From Colwellia sp. (lineage in GTDB: Bacteria > Pseudomonadota > Gammaproteobacteria > Enterobacterales > Alteromonadaceae): a stretch of 64,000 bases of DNA. Location: positions 1-64,000 of the forward strand of contig JAHDIK010000002.1 of the NCBI GenBank assembly GCA_020630795.1, written 5' to 3'. How positions within the stretch are numbered: the first letter of the stretch is position 1; each line of letters starts with the position of its first letter. Both the position numbers and the translations under genes were made by a program. Positions 27,219-37,107 of the stretch are shown piece after piece. The notes beneath the pieces are model-generated. The model did not search any database. It saw nothing but the letters and a program-made list of their open reading frames with translations, and had not been told where the DNA came from.

Positions 27219-27686
27219 TTATTCGTCAAACTGAGGCAGTACGCTACTTCTGCTGTGTTCAAATACTAACGATGTTTCAACCGTTTGTACTTCATCGCGA
27301 GACGTTATTGCTTTAAAAACAAATTGGCGTAAATGTTCGCTGTCACTTACCGACATATGAATAAAGTAATCGTAGCTGCCACCCATATGATACAAACTGA
27401 TAATTTCAGGCAGCTTGAGTAAATCATCACGCAGTTGATTTACAATTTCTTCTGAATAAGGTTGAAGCCTAACTGCTGCAATAGCTTCAATGTTACCGCC
27501 GATACTTTTCAAGTTCACATCGATAAACGAACCTTTGATCACGCCACTGTTTTTTAAGCGTTTAACGCGCTCTAAACAGGTAGACGGAGCAATACCAATT
27601 TTTGCAGCAAGGTCTTTATTATTAATGTCTGCGTTGTTGTATAACAAGGTTAATATACGTAAATCAATGTCATCGAGCTTTTTCAA
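27219..27686 (-). CDS. Lrp/AsnC-family transcriptional regulator
   Basis: A 155-residue regulator. The N-terminal helix-turn-helix (LDDIDLRILTLLYNNADINNKDLAAKIGIAPSTCLERVKRL) is followed by an AsnC_trans_reg ligand-binding domain with AAVRLQPY and HMGGSYDYFIHM. No ATG is available near the N-terminus. The TTG at 27686 was chosen because GAGG lies 7 bases before it and the protein then begins LKKLDDIDLRIL, as in the family. The frame is open to another TTG at 27719. Likely an amino-acid-responsive regulator; its target is not evident. Confidence 0.88.
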   Translation of the reverse strand: MKKLDDIDLRILTLLYNNADINNKDLAAKIGIAPSTCLERVKRLKNSGVIKGSFIDVNLKSIGGNIEAIAAVRLQPYSEEIVNQLRDDLLKLPEIISLYHMGGSYDYFIHMSVSDSEHLRQFVFKAITSRDEVQTVETSLVFEHSRSSVLPQFDE

Positions 27687-28254
27687 AGTACTACCTCTAC
27701 AGTTGTTCACTAAAACCAATGGCTTGGGTGAACACTATACATATTAAATACAGAAATAATAGAGAACACTCGCTATTAATAGAACTATTTTCGTATAAAA
27801 ACAAAAAAGCCGAATATTAATAGTAATTAATGGTTTTGAGGTGATAAAAGCACAACGTTCACATGTTGAGATGATTATTTGAGATGAAATTACTAAAGTT
27901 GTGATTAAAACTTTACTACAGCGGTGAATGAGTGCTCATAAATGATGTGGATCCAATTGATTAATACACAGCTATATAAAGACTAACGAACTAAAATGAC
28001 AAAAGGTTGCAGTTAATTTTAACTATATCACTCTTTTTTTATTTATATAAAAATTGGTAACAATAAAAGCACCAACAAATATGAACTATATTGAAGAGTG
28101 GTGCGTATACGTTTGATTGTGTGTTCAGTGTCAAGTTGGTAATACATTCAAACAATAAAAATAACTTAACATAAACTTTACTAAACTATCTTTTTTATGA
28201 CATATTATGTCTTGATTTCTATTGCATTAATTTACACTATTTTTTAAGGACGTT
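27687..28254. other. Long intergenic region upstream of nhaA
   Basis: About 570 AT-rich bases between the divergent Lrp-family gene and nhaA. No gene was recognised. One isolated GTTCAG occurs at 28123 without its 11-base partner. The region presumably carries the promoters of both flanking genes. Confidence 0.5.
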
Positions 28255-29424
28255 ATGCCAGTAACTACTATTCAAAGTTTTTTAAAACAAGAGGCCGCAA
28301 GCGGAATAATATTAATGTTTGCTGCTGTGTTTGCCATGATCTTAGCTAACTCTCCGTGGGCGAGTTGGTACGATTTATTACTTGAAGTACCTGTTGTCGT
28401 TGCCGTGGGGAGCTTTGAAATTGCAAAGCCGCTATTACTTTGGATTAACGATGGCTTAATGGCGTTGTTTTTCTTCCTTGTTGGCTTAGAGCTTAAACGA
28501 GAGTTTTTAGAAGGCGATTTATCTAAACCTGGGCAAATTACATTACCAGCTATTGGGGCACTTGGTGGCATGGTTGTTCCTGCGCTTATTTATGTTGCGT
28601 TTAACATGGACAACCCAGCAGCAGCTAACGGTTGGGCAATTCCTACCGCTACAGATATTGCTTTTGCTTTAGGTATATTGGCCATTATTGGCAGCAAAGT
28701 GCCATTACAACTTAAAGTGTTTTTAACATCTCTCGCTATATTTGACGATTTGGGCGCCATTATTATTATTGCGCTATTTTATACCGAGCAGTTGTCTGTT
28801 ACTTCTTTAGTCGTGTCAGCCATTATTTTAACCGTGCTATTTGGCTTAAACAGAAAAGGCGTAAAAAGCACCTCACCTTATATTTTCTTAGGTGTTGTGT
28901 TGTGGGTTGCGGTACTAAAATCTGGTGTACATGCTACCTTAGCTGGCGTTATATTAGCTTTCTTCATTCCAATGGAAGGAGAAAAGGGCGAACCTTCGCC
29001 TCTTAAATCGCTAGAGCACAACTTACACTCTGCAGTTGCCTTTATTGTGTTACCTATATTTGCTTTTGCCAATGCTGGTATAAACTTTTCAGGCGTAGGG
29101 CTCGATCAAATTTTATCACCAGTGCCTTTAGGTATTGTATTAGGGCTCTTTGTTGGTAAACAAATTGGTGTATTTGGTTTTTGTTTTGTCGCGATAAAGC
29201 TCGGGTTGGCTAAGTTACCTACTAACGTTAACTGGCAACTAATGTACGGTGTAGCATTACTATGTGGTGTTGGTTTTACCATGAGTTTATTTATCGGCTC
29301 GTTAGCGTTTGAACAGTCGTCTGACTCACCATTATTTCAAGACCGTTTAGGTATTGTAATAGGCTCATTAATTTCAGGATTACTTGGCTACTTTGTGATT
29401 AAAAATGCAGTAAAAAAGATGTAA
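28255..29424 (+). CDS. nhaA: Na+/H+ antiporter NhaA
   Basis: A 389-residue inner-membrane antiporter, the length of E. coli NhaA (388). It exports Na+ in exchange for H+ and supports pH and salt tolerance, which suits a marine cell. The ion-binding Asp pair in IFDDLGAIII is at residues 164-165, and the unwound-helix motif TPTATDIAFALG-like (IPTATDIAFALGIL) precedes it. GVGFTMSLFIGSLAF near residue 340 is also typical. It is a single gene with AAGGA before the ATG and a terminator after it. No nhaR gene is adjacent. Confidence 0.97.
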   Translation: MPVTTIQSFLKQEAASGIILMFAAVFAMILANSPWASWYDLLLEVPVVVAVGSFEIAKPLLLWINDGLMALFFFLVGLELKREFLEGDLSKPGQITLPAIGALGGMVVPALIYVAFNMDNPAAANGWAIPTATDIAFALGILAIIGSKVPLQLKVFLTSLAIFDDLGAIIIIALFYTEQLSVTSLVVSAIILTVLFGLNRKGVKSTSPYIFLGVVLWVAVLKSGVHATLAGVILAFFIPMEGEKGEPSPLKSLEHNLHSAVAFIVLPIFAFANAGINFSGVGLDQILSPVPLGIVLGLFVGKQIGVFGFCFVAIKLGLAKLPTNVNWQLMYGVALLCGVGFTMSLFIGSLAFEQSSDSPLFQDRLGIVIGSLISGLLGYFVIKNAVKKM

Positions 29425-29475
29425 CCTAGTTTTATCTGTAGTTAACGATTCACAGTTTTAGTTAAAGTCTTTAAT

Positions 29476-29505
29476 AATCGGCGATGCATCAATCGCCGAT
29501 TTTTG
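29476..29505 (+). terminator. Terminator after nhaA
   Basis: A 10-base stem AATCGGCGAT/ATCGCCGATT with a six-base loop is followed by TTTTG. Confidence 0.85.
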
Positions 29506-29566
29506 TTAGAGTGGCGCAAAAATTTTAGTGTAAAAATTAACGCCAACACCATTAAAGTCACAATCA

Positions 29567-30112
29567 ATGCAACTTGCTACACAAGAACTATCACATCATT
29601 ATATCGATTTAATCGAGCTGTTTAGCGATACTTTTTATCGAGATTACAACACGCGCTTAGTTAAAGGTGATGACGAACCTATTTATCTTCCTGCATCTGA
29701 TACCTGTGAATATCATCAAATTGTTTTTGCTCACGGTTTTTATTCAAGCGCGTTACATGAAATTGCTCACTGGTGTGTAGCAGGTAAAGAACGTAGATTA
29801 CTTGAAGATTTCGGCTACTGGTATGTGCCTGATGGGCGGAACGAAGAACAGCAAAAAACATTTGAATCAGTAGAAATAAAACCACAAGCAATTGAGTGGG
29901 CGTTTTGCGTAGCGGCTCAAAAAAAGTTTCGTGTGTCGGCAGACAACCTTAATGGTGCAGAGGCAGATACTGAATCGTTTACCGCTGCAGTACTTGAACA
30001 AGTTAAACATTATTTAGCGCATGGTTTTCCAACGCGCGCTCAACAGTTTATAAACGCCATTGCTGCTTTTTATAAAACCCCCGTGCCATTAACACTCAGT
30101 CAATTTGAATAA
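29567..30112 (+). CDS. epmC: Elongation factor P hydroxylase
   Basis: A 181-residue protein matching EpmC/YfcM of E. coli (182 aa). It hydroxylates the beta-lysylated lysine of elongation factor P, the final step of EF-P modification. The metal-binding HEIAHWC motif (about 65-71), the preceding IVFAHGFYSSALH and the EFGYWY-like DFGYWYVPDGR stretch are conserved. It is followed closely by the ATP-NAD kinase-family gene and yfcL, probably as one transcript. Confidence 0.93.
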   Translation: MQLATQELSHHYIDLIELFSDTFYRDYNTRLVKGDDEPIYLPASDTCEYHQIVFAHGFYSSALHEIAHWCVAGKERRLLEDFGYWYVPDGRNEEQQKTFESVEIKPQAIEWAFCVAAQKKFRVSADNLNGAEADTESFTAAVLEQVKHYLAHGFPTRAQQFINAIAAFYKTPVPLTLSQFE

Positions 30113-30129
30113 CGAATAAGGTAAGTATT

Positions 30130-31341
30130 GTGAACACATTTAAACTCGGTTTCGTTATAAACCCTATTGCTGGCGTGGGTGGAAGTGTTGCTTTAAAAGG
30201 AAGTGACGGAAATAACACCGCTCAAAAAGCTGTTGCGCTTGGCGCAGAATTTAAAGCTAATCAACGTGCAAAAACTGCGCTTGAGGTACTGCTGCCATAC
30301 AAAGATAAAATTACCATTTACACCGCAAGTGGTTTAATGGGCGAGCAATGCGCAACAGACCTCGGTTTTAACGTTAAGGTTATTTATCAGCTTGATAGAG
30401 CAGATATTGATGGAGCAGATATTGGCGGCGCAAGTATTGAAAGAACGGGTTCGGATGAAACAGCTATAGCGCAATCCAGTCCTACCGACACCATTAATTT
30501 TGTTGAGCGACTTAACACAGAGCAGGTAGATTTACTCTTGTTTGCTGGCGGCGATGGCACTGCACGCGATATATGCTCAACAGCGTTAGAGTCGTTTCCC
30601 GTGTTAGGTATTCCAGCAGGTTGTAAAATTCATTCAGGTGTTTATGCCGTAACGCCAAAAGCGGCAGGGCGTGTAGTTGAAATGCTAGTTACTAATCAAC
30701 TCGTCACATTAACCGATGCTGACGTAATGGACATTGACGAAAGCCTTTTTCGTGAAGGTGTAGTAAAAGCCAAACGATACGGTGAAATGCAAATTCCTTG
30801 TGAACTTCGTTATGTTCAAGCGGTTAAGTCAGGCGGTAAAGAAACCGATGAACTCGTATTACAAGATATAGCGGCAGACATTATAGAAAACATGGAAGAC
30901 GAGCTATACGTAATGGGCTCAGGCTCAACTACAGCTTTTATTATGGACGAACTAGGTGAAACCAATACGCTACTTGGAGTAGATGTGCTGCACGAACAAG
31001 CGGTTGTAGCTAACGATGTTACAGAACCACAACTGTGGCAAATGATCCAACAAGCTAAAGCTGAGTCTGACGACGCACCTAAACTTGTTATCACGTTAAT
31101 TGGTGGGCAAGGGCATATATTCGGCCGTGGAAATCAGCAACTTAGCCCTCGAATCATCAAAGCGATTGGCAAAGAAAACATCATTATTGTTGCAACAAAA
31201 ACTAAACTTGCTGGGCTAAATAATCGACCGCTAATTATCGATACGGGCGATACCGAGCTTGATCAAGCCTTGTCAGGATATTTTCCTGTTACTACAGGTT
31301 ATAAAGATCAAGTGTTGTACCCCGCTAGCAGCCCATTATAA
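30130..31341 (+). CDS. ATP-NAD kinase family protein
   Basis: A 403-residue protein starting at GTG 30130 behind AAGG. The kinase fold motifs FVINPIAGVGG near the N-terminus and LLFAGGDGTARDI (GGDG at about 141-144) are those of the ATP-NAD/AcoX kinase family. It is distinct from the NadK at 15542 and about 110 residues longer, with an extra C-terminal domain containing IGGQGHIFGRGNQQLS. Physiological substrate is not established. A low-complexity ADIDGADIGGASIERTGS segment sits near residue 95. It is placed between epmC and yfcL. Confidence 0.87.
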   Translation: MNTFKLGFVINPIAGVGGSVALKGSDGNNTAQKAVALGAEFKANQRAKTALEVLLPYKDKITIYTASGLMGEQCATDLGFNVKVIYQLDRADIDGADIGGASIERTGSDETAIAQSSPTDTINFVERLNTEQVDLLLFAGGDGTARDICSTALESFPVLGIPAGCKIHSGVYAVTPKAAGRVVEMLVTNQLVTLTDADVMDIDESLFREGVVKAKRYGEMQIPCELRYVQAVKSGGKETDELVLQDIAADIIENMEDELYVMGSGSTTAFIMDELGETNTLLGVDVLHEQAVVANDVTEPQLWQMIQQAKAESDDAPKLVITLIGGQGHIFGRGNQQLSPRIIKAIGKENIIIVATKTKLAGLNNRPLIIDTGDTELDQALSGYFPVTTGYKDQVLYPASSPL

Positions 31342-31388
31342 TAAGCGCTAAGCAGCGTAAACTTACATTCAGTATTACAGGAAACCTC

Positions 31389-31661
31389 ATGTCTATCCAA
31401 AACCTAAATGCGCTTTATCAGTATCTTGACGACTTATGTTTAAAAGAAGATAACGACGATGAACTATTTGCCAGTAGCTATATTCGAGGCTTTATCGCAT
31501 TGTCAGCCAGTGAATTTGGTGATGAAACTCAAGCTTTATCAGTTGATTTAGCGAATAGCGTGTCTGAAAAAATGACAGCGTCTCGCTCAGAACTAACGCC
31601 GCAAGACCAACAAATAATCTCAAATTACTGGGCAGAGCTAAAGGCACATTTCACCCACTAG
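31389..31661 (+). CDS. yfcL: YfcL family protein
   Basis: A 90-residue acidic, probably helical cytosolic protein resembling E. coli YfcL, which also lies near yfcM (epmC). The conserved feel is in the middle (ASSYIRGFIALSASEFG) and near the end (LTPQDQQIISNYWAEL). Function is unknown. AGGAAA precedes the ATG, and the 47-base gap to the previous gene suggests co-transcription. Confidence 0.75.
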   Translation: MSIQNLNALYQYLDDLCLKEDNDDELFASSYIRGFIALSASEFGDETQALSVDLANSVSEKMTASRSELTPQDQQIISNYWAELKAHFTH

Positions 31662-31726
31662 TTACTCAATAACGCTTCCCTTATTTCCTATTAAAAACGT
31701 CTATAATCAACATTCATTAAATACTT

Positions 31727-31766
31727 AAATTGTGAATAATTTAATAACAAGAATTATTCACAATTT
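31727..31766. repeat. Perfect 15-base inverted repeat upstream of gcvT
   Basis: Arms AAATTGTGAATAATT (31727-31741) and AATTATTCACAATTT (31752-31766) are separated by 10 bases. They lie in the 350-base gap 31662-32011 between yfcL and gcvT, in which no gene and no glycine riboswitch was recognised. The repeat could end the yfcL transcript or be an operator. Confidence 0.8.
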
Positions 31767-32011
31767 CATCTACCTGTACCCGTAAATTTCTGATAATAAT
31801 TTTTTAAAACGCATCTATTAAAAATTTAATTTTGTATATGTTGTTTTTATGGTTTTATATTTTTATTTGTAATGTTTTATCTGTTGAATCAACGGTATTT
31901 GGTCGATATAATCAGCGCACTTTTTGTAAATCAATTTTTAGATTGTGTAGCTAACTGTTTATAACTATTACGTTTACACGCTAAAAATCGCTAACTTGGG
32001 GCAAAAGTCTT

Positions 32012-33100
32012 ATGAGCAACAAAACTATTTTACATGCAAAACATATTGAAGCTGGCGCTAAAATGGTCGACTTCCACGGTTGGGAAATGCCAATAAACTA
32101 CGGCTCTCAAATTGAAGAACATCATGCCGTACGTCAAAACGCGGGTATGTTTGATGTTTCTCACATGACCATTGTTGATGTAGAAGGCCCACAAGCTCAA
32201 GCGTATTTACGTAAATTAGTGATTAACGATGTAGCAAAACTTACTGTTGCAGGTAAAGCGTTATACACCGGCATGCTAAATGAAGAAGGCGGCGTAATTG
32301 ACGACCTGATTATTTATCACTTTAGCGAAACTAGCTACAAACTTGTTGTTAACTCAGCAACGCGTGAAAAAGACCTAGCGTGGATGAACAAACAAGCAGA
32401 AAGCTTTGACGTAACTATTACAGAGCGTCCTGAATTTGGCATGATCGCTGTTCAAGGCCCTCAAGCTAAAGCAAAAGTAGCTACATTATTAAGTGCAGAG
32501 CAAACAGAAGCTGTAGACGGTATGAAGCCATTTTTTGGTGTTCAAACGGGCGGCTTGTTTATCGCAACTACAGGTTACACAGGTGAAAACGGTTACGAAA
32601 TTGTTGTAGCTGAAGACCAAGCAGAAAACTTATGGCAGCAGCTATTAGATGCAGGTGTTACGCCATGTGGTTTAGGTGCTCGCGACACATTACGCCTTGA
32701 AGCAGGTATGAACCTATACGGTTTAGACATGGACGAAAGCGTATCTCCATTAGCAGCAAACATGGCTTGGACAATTAGCTGGGAACCTACCGACCGTGAC
32801 TTTATTGGCCGTTCAGTGCTTGAAGCACAAAAAGAAGCTGGCGACCAACCTAAATTAGTTGGCTTAGTGTTTGAAGAAAAAGGCGTATTACGTACAGGCT
32901 TAAAAGTAATAACACCAGCAGGTGAAGGCGTAATTACATCAGGCACTTTCTCTCCAACACTAGGGCACAGTATCGCAATGGCGCGCGTACCCCGTTCAGT
33001 AAAATTTGGCGACACTATTCAAGTAGAAATGCGCAAAAAGCTAGTTGATGTAGCGGTAATTAAGCCAAGCTTTGTTCGTAACGGTAAAAAAGTTTTTTAA
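32012..33100 (+). CDS. gcvT: Glycine cleavage system T protein
   Basis: A 362-residue aminomethyltransferase (E. coli GcvT has 364). It transfers the methylene group from the aminomethyl-lipoyl arm of GcvH to tetrahydrofolate. Typical motifs are [21 protein letters not shown] near the N-terminus, [17 protein letters not shown] and the C-terminal beta-barrel starting near [13 protein letters not shown]. It is first of the gcvT-gcvH-gcvP set in the same direction, which degrades glycine in the cytosol. Confidence 0.97.
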   Translation: MSNKTILHAKHIEAGAKMVDFHGWEMPINYGSQIEEHHAVRQNAGMFDVSHMTIVDVEGPQAQAYLRKLVINDVAKLTVAGKALYTGMLNEEGGVIDDLIIYHFSETSYKLVVNSATREKDLAWMNKQAESFDVTITERPEFGMIAVQGPQAKAKVATLLSAEQTEAVDGMKPFFGVQTGGLFIATTGYTGENGYEIVVAEDQAENLWQQLLDAGVTPCGLGARDTLRLEAGMNLYGLDMDESVSPLAANMAWTISWEPTDRDFIGRSVLEAQKEAGDQPKLVGLVFEEKGVLRTGLKVITPAGEGVITSGTFSPTLGHSIAMARVPRSVKFGDTIQVEMRKKLVDVAVIKPSFVRNGKKVF

Positions 33101-33216
33101 CAAACAAAACGATAAATAATTAAACATTTTGTTAATGAATATCGACTGAATTTTAGGCTATAGTATTTAATCTGTAGTCATAACAATTTTAAAAATTTAC
33201 ACATAAGGTTATAAAA

Positions 33217-33606
33217 ATGAGCAACATTCCTTCTGAATTAAGATATGCAACTTCTCACGAGTGGGTTCGTAACGACGGCGACGGTATTGTAACTGTTGGT
33301 ATTACAGAGCACGCACAAGAGCTACTTGGCGATATGGTATTTGTTGAATTACCAGATGTTGATGACGAAATTAGCACAGGTGACGACGTTGCTGTAGCAG
33401 AGTCTGTTAAAGCTGCTTCAGACATTTACGCGCCAATTTCAGGTACTGTTGTAGAAGTAAATGAAGACCTAGAAGATTCACCAGAGCTAGTTAACTCTGA
33501 TGCGTACGGCGACGGTTGGTTGTTTAAAGTTAAAGTTGACGACATGGGTGAGTTAGAAAGCTTACTTGATGCTGAAGGTTACGAAGGCTCTATCGACGAA
33601 GACTAA
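33217..33606 (+). CDS. gcvH: Glycine cleavage system H protein
   Basis: A 129-residue lipoyl carrier protein, the usual length. It shuttles the aminomethyl group between the P, T and L proteins. The lipoylated Lys65 is in [15 protein letters not shown], and the ends [10 protein letters not shown] and GWLFKVKV are typical. A 116-base gap separates it from gcvT and 217 bases separate it from gcvP, larger than in many species, so separate promoters are possible. Confidence 0.97.
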   Translation: MSNIPSELRYATSHEWVRNDGDGIVTVGITEHAQELLGDMVFVELPDVDDEISTGDDVAVAESVKAASDIYAPISGTVVEVNEDLEDSPELVNSDAYGDGWLFKVKVDDMGELESLLDAEGYEGSIDED

Positions 33607-33740
33607 TTTTTTTGCTCCGCTAATTAAGTTTACGTGGCATTGCCTACACCTTAATTATCTTGGCAAAGTCTTAAACACTTTACGTAACACTACGCTGTTT
33701 TATCTACACGTTAGCGTATTGAAAAGTAAATTGTTTACGA

Positions 33741-33790
33741 AGCCCAATATTTTAAGCCTCTAACTACATTCAAGTTTGGGGCTTTCTTTT
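33741..33790 (+). terminator. Possible terminator between gcvH and gcvP
   Basis: AGCCC at 33741-33745 can pair with GGGCT at 33779-33783, followed by TTCTTTT; the loop is long. An alternative shorter stem uses AAGCC (33754) with GGCTT. Weak evidence for partial termination after gcvH. Confidence 0.35.
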
Positions 33791-33823
33791 ATATTACGTT
33801 TAAATATTAAGTGAAACTGTTTT

Positions 33824-36724
33824 ATGACTACTCAATCTTTATCTCAATCTACATTAAACGAATTAGAACAAAATCAAGACTTTATTCGTCGCCATATCGG
33901 TCCTGACGAAGCGCAAACTCAAGCAATGTTAAACGACATAAATGCCGAATCTGTAGATGCGCTTATTGATGAAATTGTTCCAAAAAACATTCGTTTGGCT
34001 GATTTACCTAACATTGAAGAAAGTAAAACAGAAGTAAAAGCACTTGCCGACTTAAAAGCCGTTGCAAGCTTAAATAAAGTAAACGACAGCTACATTGGTT
34101 TAGGTTATTACGGCACATTAACGCCAAACGTAATTTTACGTAACGTATTAGAAAACCCAGGTTGGTACACAGCATATACGCCTTACCAACCTGAAATCGC
34201 ACAAGGTCGTTTAGAGTCATTATTAAACTACCAACAAATGTGTTTAGACCTAACAGGATTAGACCTAGCGTCAGCATCATTGCTTGACGAAGGCACAGCA
34301 GCCGCTGAAGCCATGGCATTAGCTAAACGTGTTTCTAAAAACAAAAAATCGAACACTTTCTTTATTTCAAGCGATGTTTACCCACAAACTATCGACGTTG
34401 TTAAACAGCGTGCTGAAATGTTTGGGTTTGACGTAGTGATAGAAGCGGCAGACGAAGTTGTAAATCACGACGTATTTGGTGCCTTGTTACAATACCCAAG
34501 TGCAACAGGTGAAGTTCGCGACATCAGCGACCTTATTGCACAAGTTCACGCTAAAAAAGGGATTGTAGCTGTAGCTGCCGACATTATGAGCTTAGTGATG
34601 TTGAAAGCGCCGGGTGAATTAGGTGCAGACGCAGTAATTGGTTCAAGCCAACGTTTTGGTGTACCAATGGGATACGGCGGACCACACGCTGCGTTCTTTA
34701 CAACGTCAGACAAATACAAACGTTCGTTACCGGGTCGTATTATTGGTGTGTCTAAAGACACGCGCGGTAACAATGCATTGCGTATGGCTATGCAAACGCG
34801 TGAACAACACATTCGTCGTGAAAAAGCCAACTCAAACATTTGTACAGCACAAGTATTGTTAGCAAACATGGCAGCGTTTTATGCGGTTTATCATGGTCCT
34901 CAAGGTTTAAAAACCATTGCTAACCGTATTCACCGTTTAACAGATATTTTATGTTTAGGTACTGCAACAAAAGGCTTAACAGCAATTCATGCTAACTACT
35001 TTGACACACTAACGTTTAACACAAACGACAAAGACGCAATTGTAGCGCGTGCACTTGCCGCTAACTTAAATTTACGTACAGATGTTGACGGTCAAATCAG
35101 CGTTTCATTAGACGAAACAACCACAAGCGAAAACGTAGCAACATTATTTAACGTATTGCTTGGCGAAGGTCATGGATTAGACGTAGCTGAGTTAGACGCT
35201 CAAGTTATCGCGTCGGGTTATTCATCATTTCCTGCTGAACTTGTTCGTGAATCAGAGTTTTTAACGCACCCAGTGTTTAACTCACACCACAGCGAAACAG
35301 AAATGCTTCGCTACATCAAAAAATTAGAAAACAAAGATTTAGCATTGAACCACTCAATGATCTCTTTGGGTTCTTGTACCATGAAGTTAAACGCAACCGC
35401 TCAAATGATCCCAGTATCATGGCCTGAGTTTGCCAACATGCATCCATTTGCTCCTATTGACCAAGCACAAGGTTACAAGCAAATGATTGACGAGTTAGGC
35501 GATTGGTTAGTAGAGCTAACAGGTTACGACAACATTTCAATGCAACCAAACTCTGGTGCACAAGGTGAATACGCAGGCTTAATTGCTATTCATAAATACC
35601 ATGAAAGCCGTGGCGATGCGCACCGTAACATTTGTTTAATTCCATCTTCTGCACATGGTACCAACCCCGCGTCAGCACAAATGGTGGGTATGAAAGTTGT
35701 TGTTGTAGACTGTGATAAAAGCGGTAACGTAGACATGGCTGACTTAAAAGCGAAAGCTGAAGAGTTAGCCGACAACTTGTCGTGTATCATGATCACATAC
35801 CCGTCTACTCACGGTGTATATGAAGAAACAATTAAAGACATATGCGATATTGTTCATGCTAACGGCGGCCAAGTTTACCTAGATGGCGCAAACATGAACG
35901 CACAGGTAGGTATTACATCTCCAGGTTTTATTGGTGCCGACGTATCACACTTAAATCTACACAAAACATTTGCTATTCCACACGGTGGCGGTGGCCCAGG
36001 TATGGGACCAATTGGTGTTAAATCTCACCTTGCACCGTTTTTACCTGATCACGCTCTAATTAACGTGGCAGAAAGCACACAAGGTAACGGCGCAGTATCA
36101 GCAGCACCATTTGGTAGCGCAGGTATTTTATGTATTTCTTACCTTTACATCGCAATGTTAGGTAAAAAGGGCGTAACCGATGCCACTAAATACGCAATTA
36201 CTAACGCAAACTACCTAGCGCATAAACTTAGCCAACATTTCCCAATTTTATATACGGGTAACAATGGCCGTGTAGCGCATGAATGTATTGTAGATTTACG
36301 CCCACTTAAAGAAGCGTCAGGCATTACAGAAATGGACGTAGCTAAGCGATTAATGGATTACGGATTCCATGCACCTACCATGTCGTTCCCAGTAGCGGGC
36401 ACGTTAATGATAGAACCAACAGAGTCAGAAGCTAAACCAGAGCTAGATCGCTTTATTGAAGCAATGACGTGTATTCGTGACGAAATTCGTAAAGTAGAGC
36501 AGGGCGAGTGGACAGTAGAAAACAACCCTCTTCACAACGCACCGCACACACTAGCCGACATTACAGGCGAGTGGGACAGAGGTTACACCATTGCTGAAGC
36601 AGTATTCCCAGTACCAGCAGCGGCCGCTAACAAATTCTGGCCGACAGTAAACCGTATTGATGATGTTTATGGGGATAGAAATTTAGTATGTAGCTGTCCT
36701 GCTACGGAAACGTATAAAGATTAA
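33824..36724 (+). CDS. gcvP: Glycine dehydrogenase (P protein)
   Basis: A 966-residue PLP enzyme of the fused type (E. coli GcvP has 957). It decarboxylates glycine and passes the aminomethyl group to GcvH. The N-terminal half carries [17 protein letters not shown] and the GYYGT motif. The C-terminal half holds the PLP-binding Lys714 in [18 protein letters not shown]. The C-terminus NLVCSCP is also typical. It is the last conserved chromosomal gene before the defence/mobile island. Confidence 0.98.
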   Translation: MTTQSLSQSTLNELEQNQDFIRRHIGPDEAQTQAMLNDINAESVDALIDEIVPKNIRLADLPNIEESKTEVKALADLKAVASLNKVNDSYIGLGYYGTLTPNVILRNVLENPGWYTAYTPYQPEIAQGRLESLLNYQQMCLDLTGLDLASASLLDEGTAAAEAMALAKRVSKNKKSNTFFISSDVYPQTIDVVKQRAEMFGFDVVIEAADEVVNHDVFGALLQYPSATGEVRDISDLIAQVHAKKGIVAVAADIMSLVMLKAPGELGADAVIGSSQRFGVPMGYGGPHAAFFTTSDKYKRSLPGRIIGVSKDTRGNNALRMAMQTREQHIRREKANSNICTAQVLLANMAAFYAVYHGPQGLKTIANRIHRLTDILCLGTATKGLTAIHANYFDTLTFNTNDKDAIVARALAANLNLRTDVDGQISVSLDETTTSENVATLFNVLLGEGHGLDVAELDAQVIASGYSSFPAELVRESEFLTHPVFNSHHSETEMLRYIKKLENKDLALNHSMISLGSCTMKLNATAQMIPVSWPEFANMHPFAPIDQAQGYKQMIDELGDWLVELTGYDNISMQPNSGAQGEYAGLIAIHKYHESRGDAHRNICLIPSSAHGTNPASAQMVGMKVVVVDCDKSGNVDMADLKAKAEELADNLSCIMITYPSTHGVYEETIKDICDIVHANGGQVYLDGANMNAQVGITSPGFIGADVSHLNLHKTFAIPHGGGGPGMGPIGVKSHLAPFLPDHALINVAESTQGNGAVSAAPFGSAGILCISYLYIAMLGKKGVTDATKYAITNANYLAHKLSQHFPILYTGNNGRVAHECIVDLRPLKEASGITEMDVAKRLMDYGFHAPTMSFPVAGTLMIEPTESEAKPELDRFIEAMTCIRDEIRKVEQGEWTVENNPLHNAPHTLADITGEWDRGYTIAEAVFPVPAAAANKFWPTVNRIDDVYGDRNLVCSCPATETYKD

Positions 36725-36751
36725 TAACTAATTGATTGTCACTTTCGAATT

Positions 36752-36801
36752 AAGTTTGAAACAATAGAAACAAGTTTGAAACTTTAATAAAGTTTGAAAG
36801 T
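36752..36801 (+). repeat. Three AAGTTTGAAA repeats after gcvP
   Basis: The 10-mer AAGTTTGAAA occurs at 36752, 36772 and 36790, all in the same orientation, between the gcvP stop and its terminator. No function is known to me. The spot is the junction between housekeeping genes and the island. Confidence 0.75.
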
Positions 36802-36811
36802 AAAAATAGTG

Positions 36812-36839
36812 AAAGGCGAGCCAATAGGCTCGCCTTTTT
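36812..36839 (+). terminator. Terminator after gcvP
   Basis: An 11-base stem AAAGGCGAGCC/GGCTCGCCTTT with a four-base loop is followed by TT. The next 268 bases hold no gene; an AACTTA-N6-TAAGTT inverted repeat is seen at 36953-36970. Confidence 0.9.
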
Positions 36840-37107
36840 GTTATTAACTGCTTTTCCTTCAATTTAGCGTTCATTGGCATTAGATTGATTAACCTAGGGC
36901 AATACCTAATTAACTAGAACAATTCAAATTTTAAACAAATCCTTAAAAGTTTAACTTATTTAAGTAAGTTTAATTCAAACAATTAACCTGTTGAAAGTAA
37001 TAGCTTTATGTTATTTTAAAATAAGTTGATTTACGTTTTCTCGCTAGGGCGAAATATATTATGCAGAAAACCTAGTTCAAAAACTTCATATTGTTCAAGG
37101 AGGCAGA

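Noticed and set aside
28123-28128. A fourth GTTCAG regulator box before nhaA
   Set aside because: Only a single half-site is present; the partner 11 bases away is missing.
31662-32011. Glycine riboswitch upstream of gcvT
   Set aside because: A glycine aptamer is common here in other bacteria, but no GGAGAGA-type paired aptamer core or tandem arrangement was seen; only an AT-rich inverted repeat is present.
33566-33763. Small gene between gcvH and gcvP
   Set aside because: It begins inside gcvH in another frame, and the rest lies over a probable terminator; no family match.
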